Source: Alnus glutinosa (taxonomy: Eukaryota; Streptophyta; Magnoliopsida; Fagales; Betulaceae). Taken from it: a DNA stretch of 64,000 nt. This document shows, in pieces, positions 33,053-46,640 of this stretch. The notes under the pieces are model-generated. The model saw only the letters and a program-made list of their open reading frames with translations, was not told the DNA's origin and did no database searches. The DNA is taken from assembly GCF_958979055.1 (NCBI RefSeq), contig NC_084888.1, positions 35,335,804-35,399,803 of the forward strand. The letters run 5' to 3'. The translations under genes and the position numbers were made by a program. The number at the start of each line of letters is the position of its first letter. The first letter of the stretch is position 1.

Positions 33053-33825
33053 AAAAGAAAGAAAGAGGTATGTATCAAATTAGGATGTATTGTATTGTGG
33101 CATGTTGGCTAGTTAATGATTATAATGTGGTCACTCGGTGTTTTTTTTTTTTTTTTTTAAGAGGAATGTTATTTAGTGATTGGTGAACAAGTCTAGTAAA
33201 TTTGGTTGAATGTAATATAACAGTTTATTTCATTAAATTTTGGTTAGATGTAGTATAACAGTTTACTCGTTAATAATAAATGGGATTTAATGTAATGTTT
33301 AGTCTATTATATGTTTTTGAGTTGTTTAAACAATTGTGTATGATAAGTTAGTTGGATGTAATGTAAAACCTTTATTTTTTACATGTTTTGTTAACCAATT
33401 GCAATTCTAGAAAAATAAAACCCATCAACCAAACTGCAATTCCAATAATTCCCAAATCATATTGCTGTGAAAAAGTTAGGGCAAGAACAAAAATAATGGA
33501 ATAAGTTGAATTTGTTGAATTTGTGTCAATTTTGTTGAATTTGTTGATCGAAAGTCCCTTATTCGACAACAAAAAGCTTTACCAGTTGAGCCAATAACCT
33601 CCACTAATTTAGTAAAGGAAGCCAGAGGTGGGAGATAGAAAACAACACTAATTTGCTTAATTATGTTGCAACGTCAAACGAGTGTGCGTAAACTGTTCCC
33701 ACCTTCGGTTATACAAATTGACAGAGCAGAGAATTGTTCTGACCAAAATGCTAGCCCCACCTCAATCTTCTCCCAACACCCCCAAAATAGACAACAAGCA
33801 ACAGGAAGAGAAAACAAAGGCATGA
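32863..33825. other. Intergenic with a poly(A) run and a possible SINE head
   Basis: Holds the 3' remainder of the GRF gene, an uninterrupted A run at 33000-33050 and a T run at 33141-33158. On the minus strand at about 33545-33605, TGGCTCAACTGGTAAAGC resembles a tRNA A box and a plant SINE head; the B box is degenerate. Nothing coding. Confidence 0.45.
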
Positions 33826-34982
<1,157 letters not shown>

Positions 34983-35110
34983 GTTATTTACACATCATGG
35001 GCACAATAAGAGCACAACAGCCCCTCACATGGGGGTGAGCCCCACACACTGGGACCAACCCCATGTAAGGAGCTGTTGTGTCCCTGTTGTGCTCCTGATG
35101 TGTAAGTAAC
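34983..35110. mobile_element. Foldback MITE
   Basis: GTTATTTACACATCATGGGC at the left and its imperfect inverse ending GATGTGTAAGTAAC at the right, with inner pairing of CACAACAGC/GCTGTTGTG and CACATGGGG/CCCCATGT. The centre CCCCACACACTGGG matches the loop region of the hairpin at 27144-27199, so they are one family. Confidence 0.7.
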
Positions 35111-35305
35111 AAGCCCCTTTTAATAAAATGGCAGTGCCCTGCTGGAAATGGACGGACATGAGACGGAAGAAAATCTCATGTTTAGCATTTCTCTCATGGT
35201 ATACCCACCTCGAAGTGTTTAGTTGGGACTCCATTGAGCTATAAAAGACTGGACCCAATAGTGGCCCAAGTTAAACTAAAGCTGAGCCCATCTACATAGG
35301 GTCTA

Positions 35306-37083
35306 AACGTCCATTCTCTTGGGTTTTGAGTGAACAGATGGCCATTTTTTTGTTCCTCTTTTTCTGGGCCTTTCTTTCCACCCATTGCCTAGACAAGACC
35401 ATAGAAAAGTATACAAGCAACCTTCAACAGTTACATAAACTTCTGGTTAATGCAATATTTCATTATCCCCAACCCCTCTCTTTTAGTAACTGAGAATTGA
35501 AGGTCCACCACCCGGATTTAGTACTCTAAGTCCCTAACCTTCAGTTGGAGCCTTGGGGGAAGAACCTGGCTGCTATTTTTTTAAAAAAAATAATAATAAA
35601 ATTCAGTCTAGCAATCTTTACATTAATGAGAAAAAGCTAAAATACTCTGTTAAGTAGCTACAATGTCAAGAATACCAAAGTGCTTCCTCCATATAGACTT
35701 GTTTGTATCTAAAAAAAACACTATCTTAGCTAATCTATGAGCTATATTCCATTTACCTCATTTCTCACATGATTTAAACAAACTATTCAGCATAATTCCG
35801 GTATCATCAATCAATTGGCCATATCTGCAAAAGTCTTTTTCTTCCTCAATGCTTGCACAACTAGGAAAACATACTCTTCTAGTTCCACCTTTTGCAATCC
35901 CAGTACCCTAGCAAATACCGTAGCCCTCAGTGCCACTCTATCTTCTGCAATGTCTCCAATGCCTACCTCTCATGGTCTCTCGCAACCACACTACTATCCA
36001 TCTTCCTTTTGTCCATTCCAATTGATCTTCACATATCCCTATTGTAACAACACAGGAGAAAACGCTAGCTACATCTGCGCTATCACTCCAAAAAAACTAG
36101 TCAATTTGAAGTTTTTCTAGAATTTCTTATAAAGATCACTTTCATCTAATAACTAGGCAATGTGAGACTTAATACTTATAACTATTTTTATAAACAACCC
36201 ACTCTATGTGAACTATTCATTTTCTCAATATATAACCAGAGTATTACACCTACCATTCTCCTATCTTTCATGGATTTGTATTTTTAAATTCATTTAGAGA
36301 TTCGGATGCTTTCCTCACAAGCTAAGCTAAGTAGGATGGCATACATATAACATAAGACAATCATAAAACATCATAGAACAAATATAATGTAACATTAATA
36401 GCATTGCCTAGGAAAGACCATTGGACAGATGTAGGCAACTCCGGCCTCAATTGTAGTTGGAACTTGGATGTAGGGTAGCCTTTGAATTTAAGCTAAATAA
36501 TGTCATATTAACCACTTCCTCCTCAGACTATTTAGCACGGCTTAATCATTTAGAATTGGAATTTGGTGTGCTTAGGGCGCAGTCCAACAGCTCCCATCGG
36601 GCCATTTTCGTGGGCATCCTGTCCTCTGAGATTGATTACATTTGAGAACGGATTAGCTGAAACATAGCATGATGGGCAACAGCATAAAGGGTATTGTTAT
36701 TGGACTGTGCACGAATCTGCCACTTGATTCCTCTCAACTGTTTGTACAGTGGGGCCGAAGCCACACTCATTTGCACATTTGGGGTAGGGTGTGTCGACAC
36801 CCTCTTTGGCCCTGGTGGCACAAGCTATATATATATAATTTTTAAATAATATTAATGATGCATATGAGGTATGTGACCGTTTTTAATTGGTTATACCTGG
36901 AACACCGTTAAAATATTGAATGGAATTATCATCTATATTTATTGAATATATGTAAGTACCATTTGAGATAATTTTTGAAACCGAGAGATCCATTTGATAT
37001 CACGTTGAACCACGAGTACCAAAAATGTCCTTAACCCTAATAAAAATATAGCCATAAGAGTCTTTACCAGTGATGAATGTAGG
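35306..37083. repeat. Duplicated block X, copy 2
   Basis: Counterpart of 2516-4031. It contains a longer version of the LINE RNase H relic on the minus strand (35600-36060; ATVFARVLGLQKVELEE then NIAHRLAKIV). It ends at GATGAATGTAGG (37083), where it abuts block Y. Confidence 0.7.
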
Positions 37084-37084
37084 A

Positions 37085-37760
37085 CTGTCACACTTTTTGG
37101 ATATAGTCATCAAGGCCTAGATCTGGTATTCTTCCTATTGGTTGATGGGTTGGTTTCCTTTTTCTTTTTTTTTTATTCTTTTAAATAAACGTTAACCGCC
37201 TAAGCGGTTATTAAATACCGCTAACCGAAACCGCATTTTTACTCCAAATTTTTTGTCTCCAATTGGAAAGGTTTGCGTGCTTAATCAAAACCCAAGAGAA
37301 GGGACGTTTAGAATCTATGCAGATGGGCGCAGCTTTGGTTTAACTTGGTCCACTAAAAATGGGTCGGGTCTTTTATAGCCCAATGGAGTCCTCTACGTAC
37401 CACCATTTTCCAACTACACTTGGAGGTGGGCATCTGATGAGGAACCACCAAGACTCTCTCAATCATGCATGGCAGCATGGGGCCTCAAAAGCACTACTCC
37501 AGCCGGCCTCACTTGTAGTTGGGTGTTGGGTAGCCTTTGGATTTAAGCTAAATGAAACCACTTCCTCATATTATTGAGGGCGGCTTAATCATATAGAATT
37601 GGAATTTGGTGTGCTTAGTGCACAGTCCAACAGCTCCCGTCGGCCTGTTGGGGCAATTTCGTTGGGCCCTCTGTTCTCTGAGCTTAATTATATTTGAGAA
37701 CAGATTAGGTGAAACATAGCATAATGGGCAACAGCATAAAGGGTAATGGACTATTCATAA
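37085..37760. repeat. Duplicated block Y, copy 2
   Basis: Counterpart of 1665-2405, joined here directly to the end of block X. No gene. Confidence 0.7.
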
Positions 37761-38596
37761 TTTTTAAAGCCGTGATGATTATAAACTTATCAGAATTTCA
37801 TAGTTAAACGTACTTATGTGAGAATAGTAATAGGATGGATAACCTCTTAAGAAGTCTAGTTTTAAGGAGTTAAAAGCAGACAATATTATATCGTTTGGGG
37901 TGAGTCATTACACAAAGCTCATGTGAGCTCACATTAGGCCTTCCTCGATCCCATCAGGTTCTTAAATGGTCTTGAACGTTGAGCTCATACTCAACTTTAT
38001 AAATATAATCCAATGCAATACAATTTCATATAATAAAAATGGTTAAAGACGTTTCGAGTACATATGTTTTAATGTGATATCAAACGGAACCTTCAGTTTC
38101 AATAATTATATGTAGCAGATGGCACATGTATACATCCAATAAACACATATGGTAGTTTCGTCCAATAATTTAATATTGTGTCATGTCAACTCAATCAACA
38201 ACTATCACGTGTTCTATATGCTTCATTAATATAATTTTTTCTTTTAAAAAAGAAAAAAAATTGGAGCCACCCCTTTTGGTTGGCAATGGGGTGATTGAAT
38301 CACCTCATGGCTATTGGAGGTGGTTTGGCAACCCCCAAATAGGCAAATGAGAGTAGCTTCACTCGAGTGGCACGAACTACCTTCATATATATGTATATGT
38401 TTTAATGAGACACGTGACAATTTTTAATTGGTTTGACATGGCACACTATTAAAATATTAAACGAAAATACTATCTACGTTTATTGGATTTATGCAAGTAC
38501 CATTTATGATCGTTTTTTAAACCAATGGATTTATTTGATATAACGTTGAACCACAAGTACCAAAAATGTCCATAACCCTAATAAGAGTCTTTACCA
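37761..38596. other. Intergenic with a third copy of the X-end sub-repeat
   Basis: Bases 38380-38596 repeat the end of block X (GACACGTGACAATTTTTAATTGG, AACCCTAATAAGAG), more diverged. A small GGGTGATTGAATCACC palindrome lies near 38290. No gene. Confidence 0.5.
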
Positions 38597-39080
38597 GGGA
38601 TGAATGTAGGCCTCTAGGGCTAAACCAAAACAATTTTTTTAATCTATTTTATCTTTCTTTGCTTCTGCTATTAATTTCTTATTTTATATGTTACAAAAAT
38701 TTCTACACGCGGCAGCTGAAACATCTAAGAAAAATAGAGCATGTCAAAAGCTATACGCGGCGCCGGCGAGCGAAACAGCTCAGGAAAGCAGAGCATGTCA
38801 AAAGTTACACAAGGCAAGAGCAACAGCTGAAGAAATCAAGGGTCGCATTGGAGGAAATATACATGGCATTTCAACGGTTGAGACAGCAAGGAAAACAACC
38901 AATAAGGAACCTTCTCATCATCATCGATCCCACAATCATGGGACTGACATGTCTGCTGGAACGTGCATTATACGAGTGAGATCGAAGCAGAATGATTTAC
39001 CTTTGGTTGAGTTCTACAAAACGTGTAGCCTATTGCTCGCTGTGTTCAACATGATCTTTAGCATGTTCATAGACATTTGA
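38597..39080 (+). other. Duplicated block Z, copy 2, with a 130-codon open frame of unknown meaning
   Basis: Carries the unoccupied LINE target site GGGATGAATGTAGGCC once (38599-38614). A frame at 38688-39080 is open for 130 codons (ETSKKNRACQKLYAAPASET early; KTCSLLLAVFNMIF near its end) and starts at no well-placed ATG. The other copy (5168-5460) shares the reading with frameshifting indels near 5311. I do not recognise a family. It may be the last exon of an unknown gene that was duplicated, or chance. Confidence 0.3.
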
Positions 39081-39238
39081 ACAAAAATAAAACGAGGCTG
39101 GGGGAGATGGTAATTAGTTTATTACTTTATTTACGTCCAGATAAAAGGTACAACAGTGACCATTTAGTGAAAGTTAAAATTCAAAGCCTAGCTAGTTAAA
39201 AAAAGGAAACCTGAACATCCAAAATCATGCCTAATTGC

Positions 39239-41275
39239 CTACCTGCATTCACCTTTGGAACTCAAAGTTGAAAATGGCGAGCTTAAACCAGCTTCAGGAT
39301 CATACGACGTAGCAGTAGGATAAAAGTGTAGATAATCCTCAGCAGTACCACTTCTTTTCCTATATGGCACAGCCACCTCCTCCTCCTGCACCTCCAACTC
39401 ACCTTCCAGGTACCTCACCACCTGTCTCACTGTGGGGCGTGCCTCAGGCGAATCGTTTGAACACATCAAGCCCAGTTTGAACACCAAAACAGCCTCAACC
39501 TGATTAAACTTTCCCTCCAACCTTTGGTCAACAACATCAAGAATTTCTCCTACCCTCCATTTCTCCCACACCAAGTCCAGCAGAATGACATTCTCAGGCG
39601 ATGCTTTAGGATCCACGGGTCTTCTACCGCATACCACCTCCAGCAGCAAAGCGCCAAAGGCATACACATCAGAGCTGGTTGTAGGCTTGCCTGTGCGCGA
39701 CAGCTCAGGCGCCAAATAACCCAGCGTGCCCACCACCCTGGTGGTGTTTGCGTTGGAGCCGTGCTCGTATAGCTTAGCAAGACCAAAATCACTCAGCCTT
39801 CCATTAAACTCCGAATCCAGTAACACATTTGCTGCCTTGATGTCTCTGTGAACTACAGTTTGTTCCCACTCCTCGTGCAAATATGAAAGCCCTGAAGCCA
39901 CACCTTTGATGATCCTGAACCTTTGCTCCCAGCACAGGATTGATTTAGGCTGATCATTAAACAGGTACTTGTCCAAGCTCCCATTCGGCATGAAATCATA
40001 CACAAGTAGTAGATCACCTTGCCGGCGACACCAACCCAACAATTGAACCAAATTTCTATGACGAAGACGGCCAATACTGGCAACCTCCGACACGAATTCT
40101 TGCAAACCTTGTTTTGAATCATGGGAAACACGCTTGACAGCAACTTGGGTGTCTGAGTTTGGCAGAGTTCCTCTGTAAACTCGACCGAACCCACCAAACC
40201 CAATCACCTCTTTGTCTTTGAAACCCCCTGTTGCTTTCTTCAGCTCCTTGTAAGAAAATCTATGCGGACCAATATCATGCTCCCAGTCCTCAACCGCATC
40301 AGCCTTCTTTTTCCTCCTGACGATGTAAAACGTCAAAGCAATCACCAAAATCACAGCCAAAGCGCCTGGAACTGAGACACCAACAATTAGGCCCGTGTGA
40401 TTTTTTTTGGTCCCATTGGGGAGCTGAGGGAGTTTATCTAAATAAAGATTGTTAGCATTTCCATTCATGATGAAGCTCCAGCCCAGGATATAATGCGAGC
40501 TCGCGTAAGAACCAGTTGAAGCAGAAAACCCGATGTACATGGATTCTTGAAGAATATCCGAGAGATTCACTTGATAGGACAAAAGTATAGACTTGGGTCT
40601 AGCTGAGTCCTGCGAAATCTTTACATCTAATTGATTCATCTGCGAGTTATATTCGATCCAAGCCTGAATTACGTTACCACTCTTCAAGTCAAGGTCTACC
40701 TTGTTCGTAGCACTACCGTTAAATTGCACAGCCCGAACAGATTTGTTCGACACTACGCTATTGATGTCGACGCCGACATGGTTGTCATCGAGGTCATTCA
40801 ACTCCGGGTCCTTGAAAGTGTCGAATTCGACCGCAAGTATGTGGCTTGAGAAATTCCCATCAATGCTGGCGTTGAATAGGCCAAGATAAGGGCCTGGAGC
40901 GGCCCCAGGAAGGTCTTTTGTGGGAGAGATTGTAAAAGCGAGGCCATCGGCGCCTGCCCCGCGCTCGGGGATTACAGCAAAAGCGAACGCGGTGGAGAAG
41001 GACATGACTTGGCCGCTCGAGTTCTTGAATTGGATTGGATTTGAATAAAAGGCGTGGCCGAGAGCTTGGAGCGAGTCGTTTGTTAGCCGAAGCACACCGT
41101 TGTTCTCAAACGCTGCGACGCCGTTCAAGCTCATGTTGTTCCTTGCAGCACTGGTAGTAAACCCGTCGCTGAATCCGCTCAGCAAGAGTCCACCATCACC
41201 ATCGTTTAGATCAGATTTTACTGGGTACAGTAAAAGAAGGAAGACCCAGAGAGAGATGAGTTTTTCAGCAGCCAT
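39239..41275 (-). CDS. L-type lectin-domain receptor-like kinase (LecRK), intact paralog
   Basis: A 678-residue single-exon receptor kinase. I start it at the ATG at 41275 because [20 protein letters not shown] is a good signal peptide matching the paralog; the frame is open 56 codons further upstream but that extension has no signal-peptide character and contains the likely TATA box. Lectin domain about 24-275, membrane helix about 295-319, kinase about 350-625 with GFGGFGRV, lysine 381, HRD (476-478), DFG (496-498) and LGYLAPE. All catalytic motifs are present. Compared with the gene at 27377 the kinase is about 94% identical by eye, whereas the lectin half is clearly more diverged. The 3' flanks also match, which supports tandem duplication. 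Confidence 0.96.
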   Translation of the reverse strand: MAAEKLISLWVFLLLLYPVKSDLNDGDGGLLLSGFSDGFTTSAARNNMSLNGVAAFENNGVLRLTNDSLQALGHAFYSNPIQFKNSSGQVMSFSTAFAFAVIPERGAGADGLAFTISPTKDLPGAAPGPYLGLFNASIDGNFSSHILAVEFDTFKDPELNDLDDNHVGVDINSVVSNKSVRAVQFNGSATNKVDLDLKSGNVIQAWIEYNSQMNQLDVKISQDSARPKSILLSYQVNLSDILQESMYIGFSASTGSYASSHYILGWSFIMNGNANNLYLDKLPQLPNGTKKNHTGLIVGVSVPGALAVILVIALTFYIVRRKKKADAVEDWEHDIGPHRFSYKELKKATGGFKDKEVIGFGGFGRVYRGTLPNSDTQVAVKRVSHDSKQGLQEFVSEVASIGRLRHRNLVQLLGWCRRQGDLLLVYDFMPNGSLDKYLFNDQPKSILCWEQRFRIIKGVASGLSYLHEEWEQTVVHRDIKAANVLLDSEFNGRLSDFGLAKLYEHGSNANTTRVVGTLGYLAPELSRTGKPTTSSDVYAFGALLLEVVCGRRPVDPKASPENVILLDLVWEKWRVGEILDVVDQRLEGKFNQVEAVLVFKLGLMCSNDSPEARPTVRQVVRYLEGELEVQEEEVAVPYRKRSGTAEDYLHFYPTATSYDPEAGLSSPFSTLSSKGECR

Positions 41276-41325
41276 GCGAGAGAAAAAGAACTGAGCTTTC
41301 TGAAGCTGGGGACAGTGTAGGATAT

Positions 41326-41332
41326 TTTTATA
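41326..41332 (-). promoter_or_regulatory. Candidate TATA box of the second LecRK
   Basis: TATAAAA on the minus strand 51 bases upstream of the chosen ATG, implying a very short leader. It lies inside the longer open frame, which is a further reason to reject the upstream ATG. Confidence 0.45.
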
Positions 41333-41877
41333 TGTTACCATTATGAATGGCCAGTGTGAATTTGTGTTTATCCCATTTTCTTTGTTGTGTTGCAATTTAC
41401 AAATAGGAAGGTCGGTTACACCAAAAGAAAAATGGTAGTGCAAAGAGGACGTGTGGTACTAAATACTTAATTGATTTCACATTGGAATTCAGCTAATAGT
41501 CCAACCTACCACCAAAGGCCGTTTGTTTTTAGCAACAAGTATCATTCAATATCAATCAAAGCTTTTATAGGCTTTTTCTTGGTCGTTTCATTTTTTAAAA
41601 TTACTATTAGATATGTAAGGTCTATGTGAGTAATTTGTAAGATTCATATGTGGGTGGACTCCACATATCAAATGATAATTTTAAAAAATTAGAGAATATG
41701 AGAAAGATTAAGAGAAGATGCATAGCGCGTCTCGTCAAAGAATAACAATACTAATTTCCTCAAATCATGATAAGGATACTTATCGTTTCATTTTAAGTAA
41801 AATAGAGATAAATTATTTTATGGTCAAAAATAAATTTTATAAATTTAATGACGTATATGATGGAACATGGTAAATAT
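41333..41877. other. Upstream region of the second LecRK
   Basis: AT-rich, no gene. A short inverted pair (ACTATTAGATATGTAAG and CACATATCAAATGATA) is near 41600-41670. Nothing else supported. Confidence 0.4.
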
Positions 41878-42285
41878 GTGGGAAAACTTAACTTAATCCA
41901 CCTAAACTTCTATCACTTTTGTAATCACATAATTTACTAATTTAGTATATCAAACTTAAAAATAAATAAATCTATCTCACCCCTCTATTAGGATTTAACT
42001 ATAAATCCTAACCAAGACTGATAAAATTCTTAAAATACTCTTATTTAGAAATAAAAAAATTAATTGTAATTTAAGAGTAATTTTGTAATTTTATAAAGTT
42101 TATAGGGGTATATGGGTCATTTTATCCTTTGACCATTTGATTGAACTCGGCCCAAACTCCAGTAAAAGGAGTGGGATTGTAAAAAATTGAAAGTTTGATT
42201 CACTAAATTAAGAATTTTTAAACTTTGGGGGAGACATTATAAAAGTGATGCAAGTTTAGGGCTGAGTTAAATGAAATTTCTCCTA
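41878..42285. mobile_element. Foldback element with ~75-100 bp inverted ends
   Basis: The left end (AACTTAATCCACCTAAACTT, then TATCACTTTTGTAAT, TTAGTATATCAAACTT) pairs with the right end (GATTCACTAAATTAAGAAT, ATTATAAAAGTGATGCAAG). The same family lies in intron 5 of the Rubisco activase gene (53954-54508); a partial copy is at about 45555-45800. Confidence 0.65.
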
Positions 42286-42861
42286 AATATATATATATAT
42301 GAAAAGCCTAAATATATTGTTACTTCATTAAATTTTGAACATAATATGGCATATTTATTTTTGGAGAACAACATTCCATAAAAATCAAAGAATAACTATG
42401 GCAGAGACCCCAAATATAAGGCTCTGTTTGTTTTGACGTAAAACTTTTTTTAGAAATGACTTTTCTTAGTTTTTGATATTTGGAAGGACCGAAAATCTTG
42501 GTCAAATCAAATTTATTTTTGGTTGACCAAAAAACACCTTGAATATGCGAAAGTGATTCTTTTTTTTTTTTTTTTTATTTATGTAAACAATTTTTTGAGT
42601 TTGAACTTCTCCTTCTTACATATAGTCTATCGCAATTCATTCTCCGTCGCATTGGAAGTCACCGGCCACCTCCATTGTTAAGATGCTAAATTTTAATTTA
42701 TTGAAGCAAAAGTTAGTTTTATATGGAAGAAAATCACGTGAGAATTAAATATATTTAGAACAATCGTAAAAGACAATATCAAATTAAATTCTTTTTTATA
42801 TTTAGTTGAATTGGTTTTTATGATGAAAGTTTTTTTTGAACAATAGAAGAATACTTTCATT

Positions 42862-42913
<52 letters not shown>

Positions 42914-42914
42914 G
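42286..42914. other. Intergenic with an (AT)n run
   Basis: Contains a single TIR-like end related to the element at 24985 (GCTCTGTTTGTTTTGACGTA at 42421) and (AT)23 at 42865-42910. No gene. Confidence 0.55.
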
Positions 42915-43245
42915 GGACAGCTTGTTCCCTAAGTACAATACCATGGATACAACTAGCTAGGAATATCTTCCAACCACACACGGTCTAAGCAATGGGAGGA
43001 AGCCTCATTTGCAAAAGTATGTGCAGCTGAATTTAAATCCCTAGCCACATGAACAACAGAAAAAGAACGAAAAAAAACATACCTCTTGTTTGATATTTTC
43101 TAAAAATTGGCCTTTAGGAGACAAAAAATGTGGATTCGAATTGATATCTTGTATAATCTGCGACGCATCCCCTTCAAAGACGATGAGATCGAAGAAACCC
43201 ACGTCTTGTTAGAACTTGATTGCTTACTAAAAGGCACGTTTCTTT
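42915..43245 (-). pseudogene. LINE RNase H relic
   Basis: Minus strand: FFDLIVFEGDASQIIQDINS then, after a frameshift, FSVVHVARDLNSAAHTFANE and WLEDIPS. This is the C-terminal RNase H domain of a plant LINE ORF2, including the HVxRxxNxxAHxxA signature. Broken. Confidence 0.72.
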
Positions 43246-46200
43246 GATGTTAGTGCCTACTAAACAGATTTCTCAAATGCAATCAATTGTCACAGCCTTG
43301 GCACTATGTTAACCTTTTGTATTACCACTTTCAATATATACTTTTACCTTCAAAATTTAGAAAGTGACACTTGAGTTTTACAAATTATCAAATTGCAACA
43401 GTTTGTACTATTTATTAACCTTTTTTTGTCTATTTCAATTGAAATTACGTCAAGTGCGTCACACGTCACATTTTAACTCCAAAATGCTACCGGATTAAAT
43501 TTATTTTTTCCTAAACTTTTGTGGGTGCTAAAGCAACTATCAGTTTTTACACCTTAAAAAAAAAAAAAAAAAAAAAAAAATGAAGGGAGAGTTCATGTGG
43601 GAGAGAGAGAGAGAAAGACGATCGAGGACAAATTGTTAAATTATCAGTTGTTATAAAAAAGTATAAATTGATAACAAATAATGAACTTAATCATTTAAAT
43701 TATATTTTAACATTCCCTTAATTTGGACATATGATTATCCTAATTTTTTTTTTCTCTTTTCTTTTGTTATTTCCACCTATGATCTCGAAGGTTCACAAAC
43801 TCACATTTCTCCTTAATTGGTAGGCATGCCATTGTGCTCTAATGAGCTGTTTATGAGCAACTTGCTTAACTTTACCAGGCTTCCACTACCTGTCTAGTAA
43901 AATAAAATAAAATAAAATCGTATGATAATTAATTAAAAAAAAAAAAATCTAATCCGTTGATGTTAATAGCTCTAAGTTAGATCGATGGTTGCCAAGACTG
44001 ATAGGCTGCCTCCCTCGTTGGGCGGTTACTACCAATCTTTCTAGCTCTATTCCTCTTAGTCTCAGCTAGCGTGTCCTTCCTTTGAACAGTACTGACAAAA
44101 ATTTGATTTCAACTTGATGTGTCACAATCTCATGAGATCTATTATTTTGAAAAGTGATTGTGACACGTCAAGTTAGAATTAAATTCTAAAAAAATGTGAT
44201 GAAATGTCTAGCATTTCTTTCTATATAATAATAACAATAATAACTGTAATAATAATAACGGGTTTCGAAGTCTCTCTCCCTGGCCTGCAACTGCTTTCTC
44301 CTTGGCTCCATTAGGGTTCATATTCTCTTTTTGTTTTTTGTTTTTTTTTTTTTTGAGAAAGGTTTCATGGGTTCATATTCTCTAATGACAGCAGTTCACG
44401 TACTCATGTCGTCAGGCCAAAAGTAGGCTACACCTTTTTAATTGAAGTGAATTATATTATGATTCCCTCGTACACCCAGTTGTCGTTTCCTTTTTGGCAG
44501 TTGTAAAAAGTTTCTCCACTTATAATTAAAAAATATTATTAGTAAAAGAATCTCAAATATATCTTCCAAAACTTCGGTTCATCCTAATGTTTTTAATTAA
44601 TATTTTTAATGTAAATCTTAAACTCCACACCCTCCCAAGAAACCCCACCCTAATATATACCTTCTTTTTTTTCTTTTTCTTTTTTAAATGATACTTCAAT
44701 AAAGTTTTGTAGAATTATTAATTCTTTAAAGGAAGCTTCTATCATATTCTGTACACCACTAGGTTAACTCCACCCCACCGGCAGGAGGGATTGATTTAAA
44801 AACAAAGAGCTTTACTTCTAAGTTATCAGTGTTAAATAATCACTTATATCAAAAATTTAGACTAATGAGAAAAAAAAAAATTTAATCAAATTTTACTGTA
44901 CAAATTGCTAGCAATTCAAACACTAAATATATATATAGGATAACTAATATAAAAAAACTCTTTCACATTGTTTCAACTAAAACTAAAAGGAATTTGACAA
45001 GCAAGACAAATCTTAAAGGCTTACAAATAATGTAAAGTTAATCATTCAGACAGCAAAATACTATTTTTAACGGGATTGAAATCAAGCTATGATTCAACCT
45101 GTCTTATAGAAACTATTCATCTTTGTATTTGGAGTTGGTATTGATTTCTTCTTATTGGTAAGGAGTTCCACCAATTACTCTTTCTTTTCTCGAACTCCAC
45201 CTAATTAATCATGTTTAAAAAGCGCCAGGCAATTCAATAGAAAATATGTAAACGAGAGATTAATGAATGACTTTCAATTGCCACAGTGATGTGGCTTTTA
45301 ATGCTATGGAAGGAGATAGTGACAAGTGTACGATGGCGTGTACAGCTCACCTAGTTAACAAATTTGCCAGTTGGCCAGGAAATGAACAATTGGTTGACCA
45401 ACCAAACCTTGGACTAACTATTCGAAAAAAAAAAACCAAACCTTGGACTCAAGCTCAATCATGTCATTAATATTTGAACTTTGTTCGGTTGGTTCTAGTT
45501 TACTCGTTAAAGAGCGTAAACAAATTGAAGTTGTAAGAAATTAGGAATTGTTTTAGGAAAAACTTCTATCTACTCGTGTAAAATTTCATGAATTTTATAA
45601 TGTTTTTTTTTTTTAATTTAAAAATTTTTAATTTAGTATATCGAATTTTTAATTTTTTACAAAGACACTCGTTCGTTTGACCTAACGTCATTTTACCCTT
45701 TTGTGTTTGATTTAACTCCAACCCTAACATATGAATGACATTGCAAAAAATTAAAAATTCGATACCCTAAATTTGAAGTTTTTAAACACACATTTTTTTG
45801 AATAATATGTACTTCTTATATATATATATATATTTTTAATAATTTAAAAGACACGTGTCACTTTTAAAGACTAATTATTATTTTTTTAAAAAAAAAAATT
45901 ACAAATTAGTTTGTAAGAAATTTTTGTACGTAGCTCTATTGTCTAGGACAATTTGTGAAGTTTCAATCTTCCTAGGATGATACCTCCTTTAACGAATGTT
46001 AGAGGAAGTAAATTTTTGGTTTAATTGACCATTCAACTCTATTTATTTTGGAAATACCTTCTATTATAATGGGTTATAAATTCCTCATTTTACGGTAACC
46101 AATTATAAGTGGACAAATCATAAAATACAATAGATAAGAAAACATCGATCCTTTTTCAGTAACCCCATTTTCAATCTCTCCCTCTACAACCCACGGCAAG

Positions 46201-46364
46201 TTTTTATGAAAATTCGTAAATGAAGGAGAGAAGCTAGAGCTAAAAGAGTACACATAAAAATAGATAGAGCAACCACTACAAAAGAAAGAGAGGAGCTCTC
46301 GCGCACTAGTAAACTTTCCCTGTTGCGCTCATCTCTCGCACAGAAGCTCTCCTATGTGCAGGAG
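43246..46364. other. Intergenic, 3.1 kb without a gene
   Basis: AT-rich DNA with an A run at 43555-43580, an (AAT)n-like stretch at 44225-44260 and part of a foldback-family repeat at 45555-45800. An 83-codon or shorter frame such as 45267-45470 has no recognisable motif. Confidence 0.5.
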
Positions 46365-46632
46365 CAGGGGCGGAGCCAGCTTTTAGGCTTTGGGGGGCCA
46401 AATTGAAAAAATAATAATTTGGAGGAGTCAAAACTATAAATTTTTTAAAGAATAGGGGTAAAAATTATATTTTTTCTTTTTTTTTTTTAGATTTTTTTTT
46501 TTTTTTTGGGAGGAGCCCTTTGGCTTGGGGGGGCTTTGGTAAAAATTATATTTTTTCTTTTTTTTTTTTTAGATTTTTTTTTTTTTTTTTTGGGAGGAGC
46601 CCTTTGGCTTTCATAGTGTGGCTCCGCCCCTG
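46365..46632. mobile_element. Small hAT MITE with internal tandem duplication
   Basis: Perfect terminal inverted repeats CAGGGGCGGAGCCA / TGGCTCCGCCCCTG, with an exact 8-bp duplication TGCAGGAG at 46357-46364 and 46633-46640. An internal ~82-bp unit (GGTAAAAATTATATTTTTTC, T runs, GGGAGGAGCCCTTTGGCTT) is present twice. Length 268 bp. Confidence 0.92.
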
Positions 46633-46640
46633 TGCAGGAG

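Noticed and set aside
33545..33605. tRNA gene on the minus strand
   Set aside because: The A box is good but the B box and stems are not; at best a decayed SINE head.
41276..41443. Upstream start giving a 734-residue LecRK
   Set aside because: The extra 56 residues are not signal-peptide-like, lack similarity to the paralog and contain the likely TATA box; the ATG at 41275 gives a proper signal peptide.
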